Of a stretch of DNA of 64,000 bases, positions 24,201-31,655 are shown one piece after another. The DNA comes from Bordetella parapertussis (GTDB lineage Bacteria; Acidobacteriota; Terriglobia; Bryobacterales; Bryobacteraceae): positions 62,001 through 126,000 of the forward strand of contig CALQCC020000005.1 in assembly GCA_943328975.2 (NCBI GenBank), in the 5' to 3' direction. The notes beneath the pieces were generated by a model. The model saw only the letters and a list, made by a program, of their open reading frames with translations, searched no databases and was not told where the DNA came from. The position numbers and the translations under genes are program-made. Numbering within the stretch: position 1 is the first letter of the stretch; every line of letters starts with the position of its first letter.

Positions 24201-24881
24201 GAACTCGGCCGAGAAGTTACTGGTCTGGATGGCGACTTCTTGAATCGCGTCGACGCTGGGCTGCACCTGCTGCGGACGGCCCGGGACGTAGCCGTTGCTG
24301 GCGTCCTGACCTTCAATGCGATACGTCGCCGTGTTCGCGGGCGAACCGTTGACCTTCAAGTTTGCGTTGGCTTCGTGATAGACGCCGGGAATCAGCACCA
24401 CCACGGACGCCGGATTGCGGATCGCGGAACTGCCCGCCTGGTTACCGATGGCCAGCACCGGGAGTTGATTGATCGCGCTGGTGGCGACGTTGTGACTTAA
24501 CTCACCGCTCTCTGTTTTGAGCAGCGAGACTTCATCTGTCACAGTCACGGATTCCGAGGCGAGGCCGACCTCAAGGTTGACGTCGAGGCGCAGGGTTTGC
24601 GCCACACCGAGGACAATATTCTGCCGCAAGAACCGTTTGAATCCGGGGACGGTGACCGTCATTTCGTAACTGCCGGTCGGAATCTGCGCCAGCGTGTAGT
24701 TGCCGGTGGTCGAACTCTCTACTTGGTAGAGAGCGCCGTTCGCGGCGTTTCTTAGCTCAATGGGCGCGGATGGGACAACTGCGCCCGCCGGATCGGCGAT
24801 GGTTCCGGTGATGGTGCCGCGGTCGGTTTGACCAAAAACGGCTGTCGCGAACAAGAGAATGGACAGGATTCTGCTACGCAT
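21288..24881 (-). CDS. Oar-like TonB-dependent receptor with N-terminal carboxypeptidase-regulatory-like domain
   Basis: A 1197-residue outer-membrane protein. Signal peptide (1-18), carboxypeptidase-regulatory-like domain (about 20-105: 'GTITGTIADPAGAVVPSAPI', 'YTLAQIPTGSYEMTVTVPGF'), linker 'LLKTESGELSHNV', plug (about 140-240: 'YRIEGQDASNG', 'VQTSNFSAEFGQVGGGLFN') and a long barrel ending in phenylalanine (LVARVSF). Such receptors import large or unknown nutrients using TonB. A strong ribosome site AGAGGGG precedes ATG. It follows a run of secreted-protein genes (27597 to 24996) after a 114-base gap that holds an inverted repeat. Confidence 0.85.
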   Translation of the reverse strand: MRSRILSILLFATAVFGQTDRGTITGTIADPAGAVVPSAPIELRNAANGALYQVESSTTGNYTLAQIPTGSYEMTVTVPGFKRFLRQNIVLGVAQTLRLDVNLEVGLASESVTVTDEVSLLKTESGELSHNVATSAINQLPVLAIGNQAGSSAIRNPASVVVLIPGVYHEANANLKVNGSPANTATYRIEGQDASNGYVPGRPQQVQPSVDAIQEVAIQTSNFSAEFGQVGGGLFNYTMKSGTNQWHGSAYDYFVNEAFNAGTPFTNGPKGLLRPVERRNDYGGTFGGPISLPKLYNGHDKTFFFFNLEQFREFKSINNQQITVPTAAYRAGDFNGALTGRNLATDPLGRSILEGTIYDPATQALAPNGAIIRNPFPNNSIPVARFDPVAAKIQALIPGATNLTAKVNNGIYPYVSDRLTTIPSVKLDHNLSAKDKLSFYFSRIGTASQYSNTTGGADGLPPLISGAIGTFITSHIYRLNYDRTLTPSLLLHLGAGYQDNYFSDDVEVLNYDSEKELGLKGATVKRMFPAIQNASNAQGGVKNLGPNGNRNIYYQKPTSNASLTWVKDNHTYKFGSEMRIEGVPTLLYTASNGVFTFSGDQSGLPSTQGQNIQGGIVGAPYASFLLGSVQTANIANPPTARVGQSAWGFFAQDTWKVSRKLTLDYGLRYDYQGYPKEQYGRYPNFSPLTQNPSAGNRLGGVIFEGEGPGRCSCNFAKVYPFAFGPRLGAAYQINSKTVLRAGWGIVFSGTPTNNQTTTAISVPNPVTTPAFGQPVMTLRDGITIPVYPWPNLDPGQYPPAGTVTAPRMWVDQNAGRPARQIQWSLGLQREVFRDLVVEASYVGNRGVWWTAPGLLDVNANQANALLKNNGLDISNAADRTLLAATVNSATAVARGFNRAPYAGFPTGSTVAQSLRPYPQFGTIIALWSPLGKTWYDSLQVKITKRLSHGLSLSSAYTWQRQLATAPDIAPTAATTGGQVTNDVFNRANNKYLSGFDQPQLFNISANYQVPNVRLGDHAAMKAVSWGLREWTLGMFVNYASGLPIPSPAAQNQLATLLFRGTYANRVTGESPFTQDLNCHCFDPNKEFVLNPKAWAQPAAGQWGTSAAYYTDYRYQRRPSENMAFGRIFRLTERANLSVRLEFNNIFNRTSQVNPVSANALATQTVTSGKTSAGFGWINTSSVLNPPRNGTLVARVSF

Positions 24882-24910
24882 GGAAGACCCCTCTTAGACT
24901 AATGCTGCCC

Positions 24911-24969
24911 GTCCGCTTGCTTACGCGCGCGGTTCTGTGGCTTGCCACCGCAATCGTTAGCAAGCGGAC
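24911..24969. repeat. 11-bp inverted repeat with nested hairpin
   Basis: GTCCGCTTGCT (24911-24921) and its exact complement AGCAAGCGGAC (24959-24969) enclose 37 bases, inside which GTGGC and GCCAC (24937-24941 and 24944-24948) form a second stem. It lies between the secreted-protein gene and the receptor gene, just upstream of the receptor on the minus strand. It could be a leader structure, an attenuator or a processing site. No U-tract follows, so a simple terminator is unlikely. Confidence 0.6.
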
Positions 24970-24995
24970 AGACGCCCCTCTACTGCTTTGTGCCC

Positions 24996-25817
24996 CTACT
25001 GCTTACCCTTGCCGTCGGTCGGCGTCACGTAGTGATTGCGTGGATCCTTGCCGACGATGTGGTCGATGTCTTTGTTATTTTCGTTGCAGATGAATTCCAT
25101 CAGCTCCTGGCCGTGGGAATAGTTGGACTTCCCGTACATGACGAAGGGCTTGGTGTAGGCGCCCGGATCTTCCACCGTGGTCTCGTATTCCAGATGGTCG
25201 AAGTCAGGACGGGTGAAGCGTTCGATCACGTGCAACTGCTCGGTGTGCGGATGTCCGGCAAAATCGAACCAGAACTTGTCGTTGAAGCCAACGCTATCGA
25301 TCACCAGCGTGTCGCCTTCCCACTTGGCGGAAGAATGTCCATACCAATTGGGGTTCCAGTCGGCAGGATGTTTGGGATTGTCGAGGAAGATCTGACGGTA
25401 GCTGTGGATGTTGCCCTCGAACAGGAAGAACATCATCTCCTTGTTCTGCATGATGCGCCACGGATACGGCGCTTGGCGCGGCACTCCGGTGGGCAGGCAC
25501 AACGCTTCGGGATCGTCCTTCGACTGCCGCTCCTGCGCGGTCTTGAGCGCCCATGGCTGCAGCGGGAGCTTCTCGCCAGGCTTCAGCGCATCTTGGATGT
25601 CGTAAATGAAATTACGATCCGCGCTCCAGATGCCGGTGAAGTCCACCTTGCCATCCGCAGTGCGAGGAGTGGGTGCCGACTTCGCCTTGGCTTTCGTCGA
25701 CTTGGCCTTCGCCTTGGGATTCCCTTCTTCGTCTTGCCCTGCGGCTGGGAATGCGGTCAACGCGAGAATCGCCCCGGCGATCATGACGCTTGCAGCTAAG
25801 ATACGGTGTTTCAACAT
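24996..25817 (-). CDS. secreted 'GDTLV' family protein with basic linker
   Basis: A 273-residue secreted protein: signal peptide (about 1-27), a lysine/alanine linker (NPKAKAKSTKAKAKS) and the same domain as the genes at 18075 and 26294: 'FTGIWSADRNFIY', 'CLPTGVPRQAPYP', 'KWEGDTLVIDSVGF', 'HTEQLHVIERFTRPDFD' and 'DPGAYTKPF'. The Cys in CLPTG and the His/Glu pair in HTEQLHVIE are candidate functional residues (inference). A ribosome site AGAGGGGG precedes ATG. Fourth gene of the minus-strand run that starts with the DUF6152 gene. Confidence 0.78.
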   Translation of the reverse strand: MLKHRILAASVMIAGAILALTAFPAAGQDEEGNPKAKAKSTKAKAKSAPTPRTADGKVDFTGIWSADRNFIYDIQDALKPGEKLPLQPWALKTAQERQSKDDPEALCLPTGVPRQAPYPWRIMQNKEMMFFLFEGNIHSYRQIFLDNPKHPADWNPNWYGHSSAKWEGDTLVIDSVGFNDKFWFDFAGHPHTEQLHVIERFTRPDFDHLEYETTVEDPGAYTKPFVMYGKSNYSHGQELMEFICNENNKDIDHIVGKDPRNHYVTPTDGKGKQ

Positions 25818-25906
25818 GGACCCCCTCTTGGTACCGGGAGAACAATATCAAACCCACTAGTCAGCGTCAACGGTCGAAAGGCATAGACGAACAAAAGAGG
25901 CCCGAC

Positions 25907-26287
25907 TTAATCGTCGTGCGTCATCTTCAGCGGAGCTTTGGTCGTGCCCTGCGTCCATGTACCCACAAGACGGCGATGCACGTTGGTGATGTTTTCGAGC
26001 TTGCCTTCAATCACAATGTGAACCGGCTTGCCTGCGGCATCCTTCGTATCGCCTTCCAAGTGAACCGTCCACGTGCTGGCGTCGAGGGATGCCGTCTGGA
26101 TCTTGATCACATCCAAACCTGGATTGATCAGACCCGTGATATTCGTGCCGTCCCACTTCAAGACGAAGGTTGCATCGGTCTGCGCCGTGGGCGAAGCACC
26201 CCACGAACCATGCCAGGAACCGACCAGAGGATGCCCTTCTTGGGCGAAGGCTACAGAGCCTAAAAGCATCATGAGTGCGAGTTTCAT
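25907..26287 (-). CDS. small secreted beta-rich protein, function unknown
   Basis: A 126-residue protein: signal peptide MKLALMMLLGSVAFA, then 'HPLVGSWHGSWGASPTAQTD' and a series of strands ending in 'HRRLVGTWTQGTTKAPLKMTH'. The paired GSW/GTW strands recall small lipocalin-like folds that bind hydrophobic ligands, but no family is certain. An AGGAA ribosome site precedes ATG. It starts 6 bases after the neighbouring 'GDTLV' gene, so the two are cotranscribed. Confidence 0.65.
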   Translation of the reverse strand: MKLALMMLLGSVAFAQEGHPLVGSWHGSWGASPTAQTDATFVLKWDGTNITGLINPGLDVIKIQTASLDASTWTVHLEGDTKDAAGKPVHIVIEGKLENITNVHRRLVGTWTQGTTKAPLKMTHDD

Positions 26288-26293
26288 AGGTTC

Positions 26294-27145
26294 CTATTTA
26301 TCGAACAACTGCACGTCTCGTTCGTAATCCTGGCAGAAGTACTCTTGCAGTTCGCCACCGGGCGAACCGTCCCAATTGGTGTAGGTCCACGGCACATTGA
26401 AGCTGCCGGTCCAGGGACGCGTGTACGCCTTGGGATCATTGATGGTGACTTCGTACTTCAGCGTATCGAAATCCGGTCGCGTGAATTTCTCCGTCAGGTG
26501 CAGAGCATCGGTGTGCGGCAGACCGCCGCGATGCATCCAGAACTTTTCGTTGTAGCCTTCCGACTCCACTACGAGCGTGTCGCCTTCCCAGTGGCCCGTG
26601 GAGTAACCGAGGAACGTGGGAACACGATCTTCATCGTTAGTGGGCAGCTTGCGGCCGTCCATATAGATCACGCGCCAGCTGCGCGGACCGCCGCCGAAGA
26701 CGATATAGATGCGCTTGAGATCCGGCATCTCCAGGAACTCGAACCCGTTCGGAGTTTGGAACTGTCGCGGTCCGCCTGGAGGCATGCAGCGAACGTGCGG
26801 ATCGTCCTCTTGTCCCGCGTTCGTGCGACGCAGGTCGTAAAGACCTCTGGCCCACGGCTGGAACGGCACAGCTTCTAACGCCAGATTCCCGGCGCCGCCA
26901 ATGATCGATCCGCCGCCTCCCCAGAAGCCTGTTCCAGCGGCACCAGGCCCCAGAACAATGCGTCCTTCTTTATTGCGCGGGGCAGGCAACGAGGGGGCTT
27001 TCGCTTTGCCTTTGCCGGCCTTGCCTTTTCCGGGCCCAGGAGTTCCTGCGCCGGGCCCAGGGGTGTCCTGGGCGAACGATGCCACAGCGATCAAGAAGCT
27101 CAGTCCTAACGCGGCCACACTAATGGCATTCCAATATTTACGCAT
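26294..27145 (-). CDS. secreted 'GDTLV' family protein with Gly/Pro/Lys linker
   Basis: A 283-residue secreted protein: signal peptide (about 1-25), a Gly-Pro-Lys linker (PGPGAGTPGPGKGKAGKGKA) and the family domain: 'RCMPPGGPRQ', 'HWEGDTLVVESEGYNEKFW', 'HTDALHLTEKFTRPDFD' and 'DPKAYTRPW'. The paralogue at 24996 shares 'FNDKFW...FTRPDFD', so these two are closer to each other than to the one at 18075. A GAGGAG ribosome site precedes ATG. Secreted and possibly bound to the cell wall by the basic linker (inference). Confidence 0.78.
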   Translation of the reverse strand: MRKYWNAISVAALGLSFLIAVASFAQDTPGPGAGTPGPGKGKAGKGKAKAPSLPAPRNKEGRIVLGPGAAGTGFWGGGGSIIGGAGNLALEAVPFQPWARGLYDLRRTNAGQEDDPHVRCMPPGGPRQFQTPNGFEFLEMPDLKRIYIVFGGGPRSWRVIYMDGRKLPTNDEDRVPTFLGYSTGHWEGDTLVVESEGYNEKFWMHRGGLPHTDALHLTEKFTRPDFDTLKYEVTINDPKAYTRPWTGSFNVPWTYTNWDGSPGGELQEYFCQDYERDVQLFDK

Positions 27146-27174
27146 ACGCTCCTCGGCGGGAAATAAGGATTTGA

Positions 27175-27187
27175 GGTGTCTGACACC
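27175..27187. repeat. GGTGTC-T-GACACC palindrome
   Basis: A perfect 13-base palindrome three bases beyond the stop codon of the DUF6152 gene. A near copy GGTGTCAGAGACC occurs at 44623-44635. Small GGTGTC/GACACC palindromes recur between genes in several bacterial genomes, so this may be a dispersed repeat. Confidence 0.4.
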
Positions 27188-27189
27188 AA

Positions 27190-27597
27190 TTATTCGACGC
27201 GGCCTTCGCTGGATCCTGCGCCCAGCTTCTGGCCTGTGGTGGTCAGTGTGACCGAGCGCGCGTTGCCATGGAACGTGCCGTTCTTCGCGGTTGTGCCTTC
27301 CACCGTGACGACGTCGCCCAGGTTCATGGAGGAGCGCTTCCAGCCGCTGCGTTGCAGCACCGCGGGAGCAGCCATCTCAAACGCCCAGTTGTTCACCTTG
27401 CCGGTAGCGGTATCCTTCACGTCGATGAAGAAGTAGACGTGCGGATTCGCCCAATCCACTTTGGTGATCGCGCCAGTCAGTTTCACGACTTTGTTACTGT
27501 CGTATTCCGCGGCAAAGGAGTGATGTGCCGCCAACCGGTTCCCACCCGCAAGGATCAAGGCCAACGCGGCGCAATATGCAAGGATTCTGGATTTCAT
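27190..27597 (-). CDS. DUF6152 family secreted protein
   Basis: A 135-residue protein. Signal peptide (MKSRILAYCAALALILAGG and following) then the family hallmark 'AAHHSFAAEYDSNKVVKLTG', 'ITKVDWANPHVYFFIDVKD' and 'WKRSSMNLGDVVTVEG', an OB-like beta barrel. The double histidine at the mature N-terminus is constant in the family and could bind a metal (inference). ATG 27597 has a GAGAGGG ribosome site; the frame extends upstream but that part is unlike protein. It is the first gene of the run that leads to two 'GDTLV' proteins and a TonB receptor. Confidence 0.8.
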   Translation of the reverse strand: MKSRILAYCAALALILAGGNRLAAHHSFAAEYDSNKVVKLTGAITKVDWANPHVYFFIDVKDTATGKVNNWAFEMAAPAVLQRSGWKRSSMNLGDVVTVEGTTAKNGTFHGNARSVTLTTTGQKLGAGSSEGRVE

Positions 27598-27666
27598 GAG
27601 TCGCCCTCTCTGACAGAAGATGTTACCGCATGTCGCGGAGTAACGAAAGGGGTACCCGCGATCCTC

Positions 27667-27678
27667 TATACTACGCAG
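27667..27678 (+). promoter_or_regulatory. -10-like hexamer 6 bases before ATG
   Basis: TATACT (27667-27672), ACGCAG, then ATG at 27679. No ribosome site is present, so the transcript is probably leaderless. On the opposite strand the same bases read TAGTAT, a possible -10 for the DUF6152 operon. Confidence 0.45.
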
Positions 27679-28500
27679 ATGGAAGTTCGTCTCTTTCCGA
27701 ATCCGCGTCGGCCAGGCATTGGCCTCAAACCGCGCCGCGAGGCCCAACGGCCGCTCTTGCCCCAGCACGCCCGCCATTGCCCTGTCCTTGAGGCGGGGAA
27801 CGTGCTCGGCTTCATGGTCTATCCCCCACTGGCCGAAAACGAATTGTTCCAAATCGGGTATGAGGGCGAGGGGTCGTTCCAACTGGCGTATTCCATCAAT
27901 CCCACCGGTCGCAAGTGGGAGCAGGTATTCACAATCACCTACCGGCTTCCCGTCGGCGGTATCGGCGCCACCACGCAGGAAGTCACCATGCACATCCCGA
28001 AGACGCTGGAATCGGTGGAGTTTGCGCTGCTGATGGGGCGCATCTTCATCGCCCCGGACGACCTGGGCACACCGGCGGGCGCTGTGACGCTACGTGGTGC
28101 CTACAACTTCCAGACGCCTCCGGGCTGGGACACCGTCTACACCTCGATCTTCAACATCATCGATCGGCCCGTGGCTCCCGTCCTGGTGATCCGGGTGGAG
28201 ACCGATTGGTACGGGCACGACACCGAGTTCCGCTACGTGCTGCAGCCCGGCGAAACCATTTCCGCGTCGCACAACCTGCCCATCGGACAAGTGCTGTTTG
28301 TGCCGCGCGAGGAAGTCACGTTGCGCGATGGCACAGAGCAGGAGATCGCAGCGAGAAATGAAACCAGCAGCACGTTCTTCGCCGAGAAGGCGGCCACCAA
28401 GGTGAAGACCGCCTACGGACTGGAATACAGCCCGCACTATCTACGCAAGAGCCGACAGAACGCGACTGGCGAAGCCCCTGTGAAAGACCCCAAGCCTTAG
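27679..28500 (+). CDS. conserved hypothetical protein (possibly DUF6065-like)
   Basis: A 273-residue protein without signal peptide or membrane segment. It opens with 'MEVRLFPNPRRPGIGLKPRR' and has 'CPVLEAGNVLGFMVYPPL', 'QTPPGWDTVYTSIFN' and 'VETDWYGHDTEFRYVLQPG'. The 'CPVLEAGNVLGFMVYPP' region recalls the start of DUF6065 proteins, but I am not sure. Function is unknown. The frame runs upstream to 27268, antisense to the DUF6152 gene; the ATG at 27679 directly after a -10-like hexamer is much more credible. Its last ten codons reappear near 29408. Confidence 0.6.
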   Translation: MEVRLFPNPRRPGIGLKPRREAQRPLLPQHARHCPVLEAGNVLGFMVYPPLAENELFQIGYEGEGSFQLAYSINPTGRKWEQVFTITYRLPVGGIGATTQEVTMHIPKTLESVEFALLMGRIFIAPDDLGTPAGAVTLRGAYNFQTPPGWDTVYTSIFNIIDRPVAPVLVIRVETDWYGHDTEFRYVLQPGETISASHNLPIGQVLFVPREEVTLRDGTEQEIAARNETSSTFFAEKAATKVKTAYGLEYSPHYLRKSRQNATGEAPVKDPKP

Positions 28501-28517
28501 TAGCTGTCTTGGCGGCC

Positions 28518-29150
28518 TTAGATAGTTCGAACTCTGTTTCGACGCCGGACGAACAAGGCTAGCCCGCCCAACGCGATACCGGCGAGGCCAAACGTGCCCG
28601 GCTCGGGAACCACGAAGGATCCGCCAATTCGAATTTGGGAGATATCGTGCTGGAGTTGCGTTGTGGTGATGTCCAGTTGAGTGATGAGCGTGCCACCGTC
28701 AGTGGTTATCGTGAAGTAGTTCCCGCCCGTGTGTCCATCGAAGAGCGCCGCCGAAGAGATGTTGCCGTCTGCGACGGTATGCGCCGTGAAAACCACGGTA
28801 CCGTCAATCGCGCTGGACAGCGACGTCAACTGTAAAATGATCGAACTGAAAGAATACCCGGGCATCGCGATGCTCAGGGTAGAAAAACCAGTATCGGTAG
28901 ACACCGTACTGTGGCCCGGGCCGACTGCCGTCAAATTAGTATCCGATGTAAGGTTGACCGTGAGGTCAGAGCCTTGCGTGTGGCCGCTTACGGTAAGAGC
29001 TGGACCATCCACGCAAAACGCGCAAGAATCGTGAAACAGAACGGCCTCATCTGTCTGCGGATTGTTCCCCAGACTAAACACGGTCCCCGCCTGCGCGGAA
29101 AGCGCACAGACCCCGAAAGATATGGCGATTGCCATGCCAAAGCTTCTCAT
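28518..29150 (-). CDS. PEP-CTERM sorting-domain protein
   Basis: A 210-residue secreted protein: signal peptide (MRSFGMAIAISFGVCALSAQA) and a C-terminal PEP-CTERM signal 'VPEPGTFGLAGIALGGLALF' followed by RRRNR. Such proteins are cut and anchored or released by exosortase, which is not in this window. The body is Ser/Thr-rich with beta character ('SSIILQLTSLSSAIDGTVVF') and two cysteines (HDSCAFCVDG). The frame extends to 29180, but ATG 29150 opens the signal peptide. Function is unknown. Confidence 0.82.
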   Translation of the reverse strand: MRSFGMAIAISFGVCALSAQAGTVFSLGNNPQTDEAVLFHDSCAFCVDGPALTVSGHTQGSDLTVNLTSDTNLTAVGPGHSTVSTDTGFSTLSIAMPGYSFSSIILQLTSLSSAIDGTVVFTAHTVADGNISSAALFDGHTGGNYFTITTDGGTLITQLDITTTQLQHDISQIRIGGSFVVPEPGTFGLAGIALGGLALFVRRRNRVRTI

Positions 29151-29407
29151 GCCCTTCTGCCAGTGCAATCGACGGGCCAAATCTTCCGTTACAGGTATCC
29201 GCGTCTTGCGTGAAAGGCTGACAGCCGTCTTTTTCCCTGCCTAATGAAGCGTATCCAGTTCCTCCGTCTCTGACTCACAGACACGCCTAGCGTCCGCCAC
29301 CTGGACCCGTATTCCGTCCAGGCTGGGCAACTTGGCGCAATTGTGCGCTTTATGGCACTCCAAACAAACACGGCGCAAATTGTTTCTGGATGTTCGCCAT
29401 CTCTCCC

Positions 29408-29437
29408 GAAGCCCCGGTCAAAGACACCAAGCCGTAA
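29408..29437 (+). pseudogene. remnant of the 3' end of a gene like the one at 27679
   Basis: Thirty bases encode E-A-P-V-K-D-T-K-P-stop and match the last thirty bases of the gene at 27679 (28471-28500, E-A-P-V-K-D-P-K-P-stop) at 25 positions; four of the five differences are in third codon positions. No start or body of a gene is recognisable in the surrounding 29181-29447, which otherwise shows nothing I can name. Confidence 0.4.
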
Positions 29438-29447
29438 CGCGGCGCAC

Positions 29448-30527
29448 TTAGCGAGCCGGGAAATCAAGGTTCTGCGAGAAGAACGGCAGCACCTTGGTCT
29501 CGAACCGCTCCCGCACACGATTGGTGTGATCGCCTTCGTAAGTCTCATACACGTGTTTCACGCCGAGCTTGGTGAGCAACGCTTCCATGTCACGGTTGCC
29601 GTTGAGCAAGGTGTCTTGCAGGCCGACGTCCATCTTGATCGCCTTGTACTTCTTGAGATTCGTCCAGTATTGATCCACCATCGCGAGCGGAGAGTTCGCG
29701 TACCACTTGGCCCCGATGGCAGCGTTGTATTCGCCGTCGACCACGGGCAGATCATAGTAAGTGGGCGGATTGTTCGGGTTGGACGACCATGCGGCCGCCA
29801 GCGCGGGTGTTGTTCCGCCTCCGGCCTTGCCCTTGCCGTTTGCCGAAGCCGCGCCACCTAAGGTAGAGTTCGGGTTATTCATCAAGCAGCAGGAACTCAT
29901 CGGATAGAGGCTCGAAAACATCTCAGGATATTTCATGCCGATGCGGAAGGCTCCATAGCCGCCCATCGAGTGGCCTGCGAGTCCGCGACTGGCTCGGTTG
30001 GCGACGGTGCGGTAGTGGCTATCGACGTAGCCGACCAGGTCCTCGACCACGAAGCCTTCCCAATTGCCGGTTGTGGGGGAGTTCGAGTACATGCTGCCGT
30101 TGTGGACAGTGAAGGCATCCGGGTGCACCAGGATCATCTCCCTGCCGCCCGCGGCGACTGCGGCCTCGGCCGATTGCGGGACAGTCATGGTGTTCCAATA
30201 GGCCTCGGCGCCGATGCCGTAGCCGTGCAGGAAGTAGACGACGGGGTAGCGGCGGTTGGGCTGCGTGCCGTAGCTGGGAGGCAGGTAGATGAAGACGTCG
30301 CGGTCGGCGGAGTCACCTTCGAGATTGCCTTCGAGGGACTTACCGTGCACGGTGATTTTTTCGAGCTTGCCTTTGAAGGGAGCGTCGGAGCCTTTGATCG
30401 CGCCCGGTCCTTTGCCTTTGGCTGCGGCGGGTGCGGCGTTGTTCTGCGAGAAGATCATACCGGCGCTCAACAGCAGCGAAGCGGCGAGTGACAGCGCGGT
30501 CAGGATCGGAACTTGTATACGTTTCAT
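29448..30527 (-). CDS. secreted esterase of the esterase D/feruloyl esterase-like family
   Basis: A 359-residue alpha/beta hydrolase. Signal peptide (about 1-28) and an Ala/Lys/Gly stretch (AAAKGKGPGAIKG) precede the domain: 'RDVFIYLPPSYGTQPNRRYP', 'VVYFLHGYGIGAEAYW', nucleophile motif GHSMGGYGA, and 'YEGDHTNRVRERF' holding the likely catalytic histidine. Members cleave ester bonds in plant polymers, siderophores or acyl lipids. The gene follows the VOC gene by 57 bases on the same strand. The substrate is unknown. Confidence 0.85.
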   Translation of the reverse strand: MKRIQVPILTALSLAASLLLSAGMIFSQNNAAPAAAKGKGPGAIKGSDAPFKGKLEKITVHGKSLEGNLEGDSADRDVFIYLPPSYGTQPNRRYPVVYFLHGYGIGAEAYWNTMTVPQSAEAAVAAGGREMILVHPDAFTVHNGSMYSNSPTTGNWEGFVVEDLVGYVDSHYRTVANRASRGLAGHSMGGYGAFRIGMKYPEMFSSLYPMSSCCLMNNPNSTLGGAASANGKGKAGGGTTPALAAAWSSNPNNPPTYYDLPVVDGEYNAAIGAKWYANSPLAMVDQYWTNLKKYKAIKMDVGLQDTLLNGNRDMEALLTKLGVKHVYETYEGDHTNRVRERFETKVLPFFSQNLDFPAR

Positions 30528-30584
30528 TGGTCCCCCATGTGAGTTTGGCGAAGTGGCGATATCACAGTCTACACTGCGATCCGC

Positions 30585-31655
30585 TTACCGCGTAGCCTGC
30601 CACAGCAGGATGTAGCCGCCGACGTCCGAATCGCGAATCATCACGGCCTTGCCTTTGCCGTAATTCATGATGCCGCCGTTGGTAACAGTGACCGCGCCAT
30701 TGGCTTTGGCTCTGGCATAGGCGGTCTCAATGTTGTTCACCTGGAAACCGGCGTAGTTGGCGTTGATGTCCTGGAACTTCACCGCCGGAGCGGTCTTGCC
30801 TTTATTCAACGCGAAATAGATCAACTCGAGGCGCAGGTTGTTCTTTGTTGTCGCCTGCGGGAACCAGCCGTGGAGCATGACCTGCGCGCCACCGAGGCCT
30901 TCGATGGGAGGATAGTCGCCGCCGAGGACCTTCACATAGAAGTCCTGCGCTTTCTGCGGATCGATGATGTTGGTGGCGAAGTGATTGAAGCCAGCCTGTT
31001 TGCCTAAGCGGTCTATGTTCGCAGCTGTGGCGGTTGAATTGGACACCGTGGGCGCTGCGGGAGGATCGCCGGGCTTCGGAATGGGTTTGGAGAAATACTC
31101 CAGGACCAGGCCGTCGGGATCCTGGATGAAAGCGAAGCGGCGGAAGCCCGGCTGCTGGCGCGGATTGGGCAGGCCGTTGACCTCGGGCATCTTCAGCATG
31201 CCCAGCGCTTCCAGTTTGTCGAGCAACACGCTGACACTGCCGTCCACCGTCAGATCAATATGGCTCGCCAGCACATCCCAGGAATTGATTTTGCTCCAGT
31301 CTTGGCGCGCGATTCCGCGGTATTGACGCAGCACAAGAGTGAAAGGGACGTCGGACACGGAGCTCTGAACCTGCATGGTCGCGGTCCGTGATTCAGCGCC
31401 GGGTGTGTTGCCGAGCTTGTTCAGTTCTTTGTCGACGATCCAGGCGCTGGGGCCTTCGACTAGTTTAAAGTCGACGGCTTGGAAGAACTTGATGGACTTC
31501 TCGATGTCGGCAACCTGATGGCCGACGGAGGCCAGTCCCAGCACATCGAACGGGGGAGTCGATGGTTGCGCGAACAGCGAGGGCATGACCAAGGTCAGGA
31601 CCAGCGCGAGGACGCCTCTTAATGCAATCGAGGAAGATGTCTTTGTGTGTTTCAT
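30585..31655 (-). CDS. secreted protein with two VOC (glyoxalase/dioxygenase-like) domains
   Basis: A 356-residue protein with signal peptide (about 1-29, 'LALVLTLVMPSLFA'). Two vicinal-oxygen-chelate repeats follow: the first begins 'GLASVGHQVADIEKSIKFFQ' and has 'FAFIQDPDGLVLEYF'; the second begins 'FNHFATNIIDPQKAQDFYVK' and ends 'VMIRDSDVGGYILLWQ'. VOC pairs can bind a divalent metal for lyase, dioxygenase or resistance functions; the activity cannot be named. Its ATG overlaps the stop of the upstream membrane-protein gene (ATGA). Confidence 0.78.
   Translation of the reverse strand: MKHTKTSSSIALRGVLALVLTLVMPSLFAQPSTPPFDVLGLASVGHQVADIEKSIKFFQAVDFKLVEGPSAWIVDKELNKLGNTPGAESRTATMQVQSSVSDVPFTLVLRQYRGIARQDWSKINSWDVLASHIDLTVDGSVSVLLDKLEALGMLKMPEVNGLPNPRQQPGFRRFAFIQDPDGLVLEYFSKPIPKPGDPPAAPTVSNSTATAANIDRLGKQAGFNHFATNIIDPQKAQDFYVKVLGGDYPPIEGLGGAQVMLHGWFPQATTKNNLRLELIYFALNKGKTAPAVKFQDINANYAGFQVNNIETAYARAKANGAVTVTNGGIMNYGKGKAVMIRDSDVGGYILLWQATR

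Noticed and set aside
29343-29861. A 172-codon plus-strand frame
   Set aside because: Most of it is antisense to the esterase gene and its composition is shadow-like.
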